A DNA stretch of 40,590 nucleotides from the IMG/VR virus record IMGVR_UViG_3300036791_000599, positions 1 through 40,590 of that record, one strand, 5' to 3'. This document shows, piece by piece, positions 38,732-40,590 of this stretch (positions are counted from its first letter, which is position 1; each line of letters begins with the position of its first letter). Below the pieces are notes generated by a model, which was given only the letters and a program-made list of their open reading frames with translations, was not told where the DNA came from and did not search any database. The position numbers and the translations under genes were made by a program. This stretch comes from a virus.

Positions 38732-39345
38732 CAGAAGGGAATGTCATCGGCCATGCCGTCGTACTGTCCGGGCTGCGGCCCCGGGTCGTTCTGGTGGTAG
38801 GCCGCAGCGTTCGGCCGCTGCATCGACTCGGCTGTCTGCTGGGTCGCGACGGTCTGCGGGATCTGCCCGGTCTCGAACCAGTGGAAGATCGCCTGCACGT
38901 TCGACCAGAACTCGTCGGCGGTGCTGCTGATCCCCGCCGCCACCTTCCCGGCCGTCTGCCGGTGGATCGACTGCTGCCGCTCCCGCTCGGTCTGAGCCAT
39001 CATCGGCTGAACCGGGATCTGCTGGGTCTGCTGCGGCGTCGGCGCGTACTGCGCCTGCGCGGTCTGCGCCTGCTGGGCGGGCACGTAGGTCGGCCCTCCA
39101 CCAGCCGGATCGACCGAGTCGATGAAGAAGTTGGTGTACTGGCCGTTCTGCTCGACACGGCAGACGGCCGTCACCAGCTGACCGATCAGCGGCAGCGCGT
39201 GGTTGTAGACGTCCTGGCGCACCACCCATTTGCCGCCCTGGTTGTCGAAGATCTCGTACAGCGTGAACGCGTTCTTCGACGGGTCACGCGGCGTCACCAG
39301 ACGGGGCTGCGCGGACATGAGAGTGAACGTCCTGACTTCCGGCAT
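38731..39345 (-). CDS. ssb: Single-stranded DNA-binding protein
   Basis: ATG 39345 follows AGGAGGTCCCG. The 204-residue protein has a beta-rich OB-like N-terminal domain (about 1-95; KNAFTLYEIFDNQGGKWVVR, LVTAVCRVEQNGQYTNFFID), a Gln/Pro/Ala-rich linker, a helical insert with DEFWSNVQAIFHWFETGQIP, and an acidic tip MADDIPF. DDIPF is the classic SSB tail that recruits replication and repair enzymes. The OB domain is divergent, but the tail makes the call firm. It likely coats DNA during phage replication and recombination. Confidence 0.82.
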   Translation of the reverse strand: MPEVRTFTLMSAQPRLVTPRDPSKNAFTLYEIFDNQGGKWVVRQDVYNHALPLIGQLVTAVCRVEQNGQYTNFFIDSVDPAGGGPTYVPAQQAQTAQAQYAPTPQQTQQIPVQPMMAQTERERQQSIHRQTAGKVAAGISSTADEFWSNVQAIFHWFETGQIPQTVATQQTAESMQRPNAAAYHQNDPGPQPGQYDGMADDIPF

Positions 39346-39425
39346 CGGGACCTCCTGTAGGGAGGCCGAAGACTAACAAGCCTGTCGGACGTAGTCGAGC
39401 GACAAGCCCGGACTTTGCGGGGACT

Positions 39426-39439
39426 TGTCACGCGTGAGA
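39426..39439. promoter_or_regulatory. Dispersed palindrome, imperfect copy 7
   Basis: TGTCACGCGTGAGA, one mismatch in the right arm, lies in the 139-nt gap between the unknown gene (stop 39485) and the SSB start (39345), an operator-like position for the SSB operon. Confidence 0.5.
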
Positions 39440-39449
39440 GGTTCAGCGC

Positions 39450-39471
39450 CCGAGGCTCAAGGCAGCCTCGG
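39450..39471. terminator. Hairpin after the 39485 gene
   Basis: CCGAGGCT (39450-39457), 6-nt loop, AGCCTCGG (39464-39471). Located 14 nt past the leftward stop at 39485. No T tract follows on the minus strand, so attenuation rather than full termination is likely. Confidence 0.35.
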
Positions 39472-39484
39472 ACGCTCAGCCTCG

Positions 39485-40186
39485 CTAGTGGCCTTCTTCG
39501 GGCTTCGAGTCGTACACGTGCGACTCGACGACGCTCGCGAACGTCTCCCAGAGCGCGTCGTCGGCGAGACACTCGTGGGCGAGCACTTCGAGCCGCTCGT
39601 CGTCGACCTCGTTCACCCACTCCTTCGACGTGTCGTCGTCGCTCCAGCCGCGGAAGTGGTCGCGGATCGCCTCCGGGGTGAACCACACCGCCAGCCTCTC
39701 GTTGCGGGCGACGTAGTCCTTCGACGCCTCCACCGCTTTCGCGTCGGCGCAGGTGACCGTCATCTTGTAGCGGGTGTCGGCGACCACCATGAAGAACCAC
39801 GCCTCCGGGTCGTCGAAGCGGGCGAAGTACAGTCCGCTCATCGTCTCGGCGTCCGGGCCGTAGGCTGTCAGCGCCGTGCGGATGGAGATCGTCACCGCCT
39901 TCAGCCGGTCGATCAGCGACGGGGCTTTCACCGCCAGGCCCGCGCCGTCGGACGACCACAGCACCTCCGCGCCCTCGAAGTCGTTCGAGTCGGCGTCCCG
40001 GTGCTTGATCGCGGCGCAGGGCACGCCGTTGCGCTCGAAGAACTCAGGCCCGGCACGGAGCACGTACTCGGGCCGAGGCCACGGCGCCGAACAGTGCCCG
40101 TCCTTCACCTTCGTTTCGAACTCCTTCGAGTCCGGTCTGATCCAGCCGCCCTCGGCCGTGCGGATCACCACGCTGTAGTACGCCAT
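39485..40186 (-). CDS. Unknown early protein, 233 residues
   Basis: ATG 40186 follows AAAGGAGCCAGA and is preferred over the start five codons upstream. The protein is mixed alpha/beta and acidic, with ISIRTALTAYGPDAETMSGL, FARFDDPEAWFFMVVADTRY and a very acidic C-terminus (DDDTSKEWVNEVDDERLEVL). No catalytic motif is obvious. Just upstream of SSB and the exonuclease, it might belong to the replication/recombination set, for example as a single-strand annealing or DNA-metabolism protein, but I cannot place it in a family. Confidence 0.6.
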   Translation of the reverse strand: MAYYSVVIRTAEGGWIRPDSKEFETKVKDGHCSAPWPRPEYVLRAGPEFFERNGVPCAAIKHRDADSNDFEGAEVLWSSDGAGLAVKAPSLIDRLKAVTISIRTALTAYGPDAETMSGLYFARFDDPEAWFFMVVADTRYKMTVTCADAKAVEASKDYVARNERLAVWFTPEAIRDHFRGWSDDDTSKEWVNEVDDERLEVLAHECLADDALWETFASVVESHVYDSKPEEGH

Positions 40187-40209
40187 TCTGGCTCCTTTCA
40201 AGGGATGAA

Positions 40210-40235
40210 GAGAGGGGCCGTTTCCGGCCCCTCTC
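40210..40235. terminator. 11-bp hairpin in the early operon
   Basis: GAGAGGGGCCG (40210-40220), loop TTTC, CGGCCCCTCTC (40225-40235). On the plus strand GGTTGTTCTT follows, a weak U tract; on the minus strand TTCATCCCT follows. It separates the membrane microprotein gene from the 40186 gene and may attenuate leftward transcription. Confidence 0.55.
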
Positions 40236-40259
40236 GGTTGTTCTTCGGCTGAGGCAGAC

Positions 40260-40361
40260 TCAGCTGAGGCTGAGGATCTCCGCCCTCACCACCAGGAGCA
40301 CGGCCAGGACGACCACAGCCACGCCCAGCAGCACCTCGGCGACGAACACCAGCCGGGTCAC
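40260..40361 (-). CDS. 33-residue single-span membrane microprotein
   Basis: GTG 40361 overlaps the previous stop (GTGA); TGA is at 40260-40262. Almost the whole product is a transmembrane helix (VAEVLLGVAVVVLAVLLVV) followed by a short polar end (RAEILSLS). It is the second gene of the putative early transcript, and a hairpin follows. Role unknown; an early inner-membrane effector is possible. Confidence 0.55.
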   Translation of the reverse strand: MTRLVFVAEVLLGVAVVVLAVLLVVRAEILSLS

Positions 40362-40590
40362 ACCGTCACCCGCTTCCCAGCCCGCACCGAACGCCTCAGG
40401 TCGCGGAGCAGATCAGCGGACGGCACGAGCGGCGCCTGCCTCTTGCCCAGCTTCGGCGTCGTGCCTTTCACCTTCGCGTTCACGAGGGCGCGCAGGGCGA
40501 CCTCGTCGGGCCGAACCAGGTCGACCTCCTCCTCGATCGACCCGAGCTTGCCCCGGACGATCTGGGTCGCGACGTCGAGACCCTCCTTGC
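40358..40590 (-). CDS. Unknown protein, C-terminal part; begins at 595
   Basis: The frame enters from the right edge and stops at TGA 40358-40360. It reads KEGLDVATQIVRGKLGSIEE, then a charged helical stretch (EVDLVRPDEVALRALVNAKV) and a basic C-terminus (RDLRRSVRAGKRVTV). The two leftover bases at 40590-40589 complete the split codon from position 1, giving Gly at the junction and a continuous 275-residue protein if the molecule is circular. The basic end may bind nucleic acid. Family not recognised. Confidence 0.65.
   Translation of the reverse strand, partial: KEGLDVATQIVRGKLGSIEEEVDLVRPDEVALRALVNAKVKGTTPKLGKRQAPLVPSADLLRDLRRSVRAGKRVTV

Overview
The window looks like the complete, circularly permuted genome (40,590 bp, roughly two-thirds G+C by eye) of a tailed phage infecting a high-GC Gram-positive host, most likely an actinobacterium. 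Supporting signs are a CHAP-type endolysin, an Rpf/transglycosylase-like protein, GTG starts throughout, strong AGGAGG-type ribosome sites, and several genes whose start codon lies 6-8 nt behind a TANNNT box, as in leaderless actinobacterial mRNAs. The reading frame leaving position 1 on the minus strand rejoins, in phase, the minus-strand frame entering at position 40590, so one gene spans the ends. The virion genes suggest a short-tailed (podovirus-like) particle: portal, scaffold, DUF5309-like capsid protein, adaptor and nozzle candidates, and two giant internal or ejection proteins, with no recognisable tail tube or tape measure.

Layout. (1) 596-1168 is a gene-poor divergent control region full of inverted and direct repeats. 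(2) 1229-1537 is one rightward gene. (3) 1545-4831 is a leftward lysis cluster: CHAP endolysin, three tiny membrane proteins (holin candidates) and several unknowns, tightly overlapped. (4) 4832-5210 is a divergent spacer with hairpins. (5) 5211-28712 is the rightward virion module: tail-collar fibre, small genes and an HNH intruder, a second collagen-like fibre, TerL, portal, scaffold, major capsid protein, a glycosyltransferase, adaptor and nozzle candidates, a virion lysin and a 1262-residue internal protein. (6) 28726-28749 is a bidirectional-looking terminator. (7) 28754-40590, continuing across the ends to 595, is the leftward early and middle cluster: SSB with a DDIPF tail, a Cas4/RecB-like PD-(D/E)XK exonuclease with four cysteines, a Hjc-like nuclease, HNH proteins, a SLOG protein, an excisionase-type HTH, a ribbon-helix-helix regulator, an Rpf-like transglycosylase and many microproteins.

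No DNA polymerase, primase, helicase, integrase or tRNA was recognised, so replication probably relies on host enzymes, with phage SSB, exonuclease and resolvase handling recombination intermediates. Genes are chained by ATGA/GTGA overlaps, implying a few long transcripts. A dispersed palindrome (core GTCACGCGTGAC) recurs mainly between genes and overlaps the putative capsid promoter, suggesting one regulator acts on several transcription units. The most unusual whole-genome signal is near-absence of the hexamer GACATC: Asp-Ile pairs are almost always written GAC-ATT or GAT-ATC although ATC is the normal Ile codon here.
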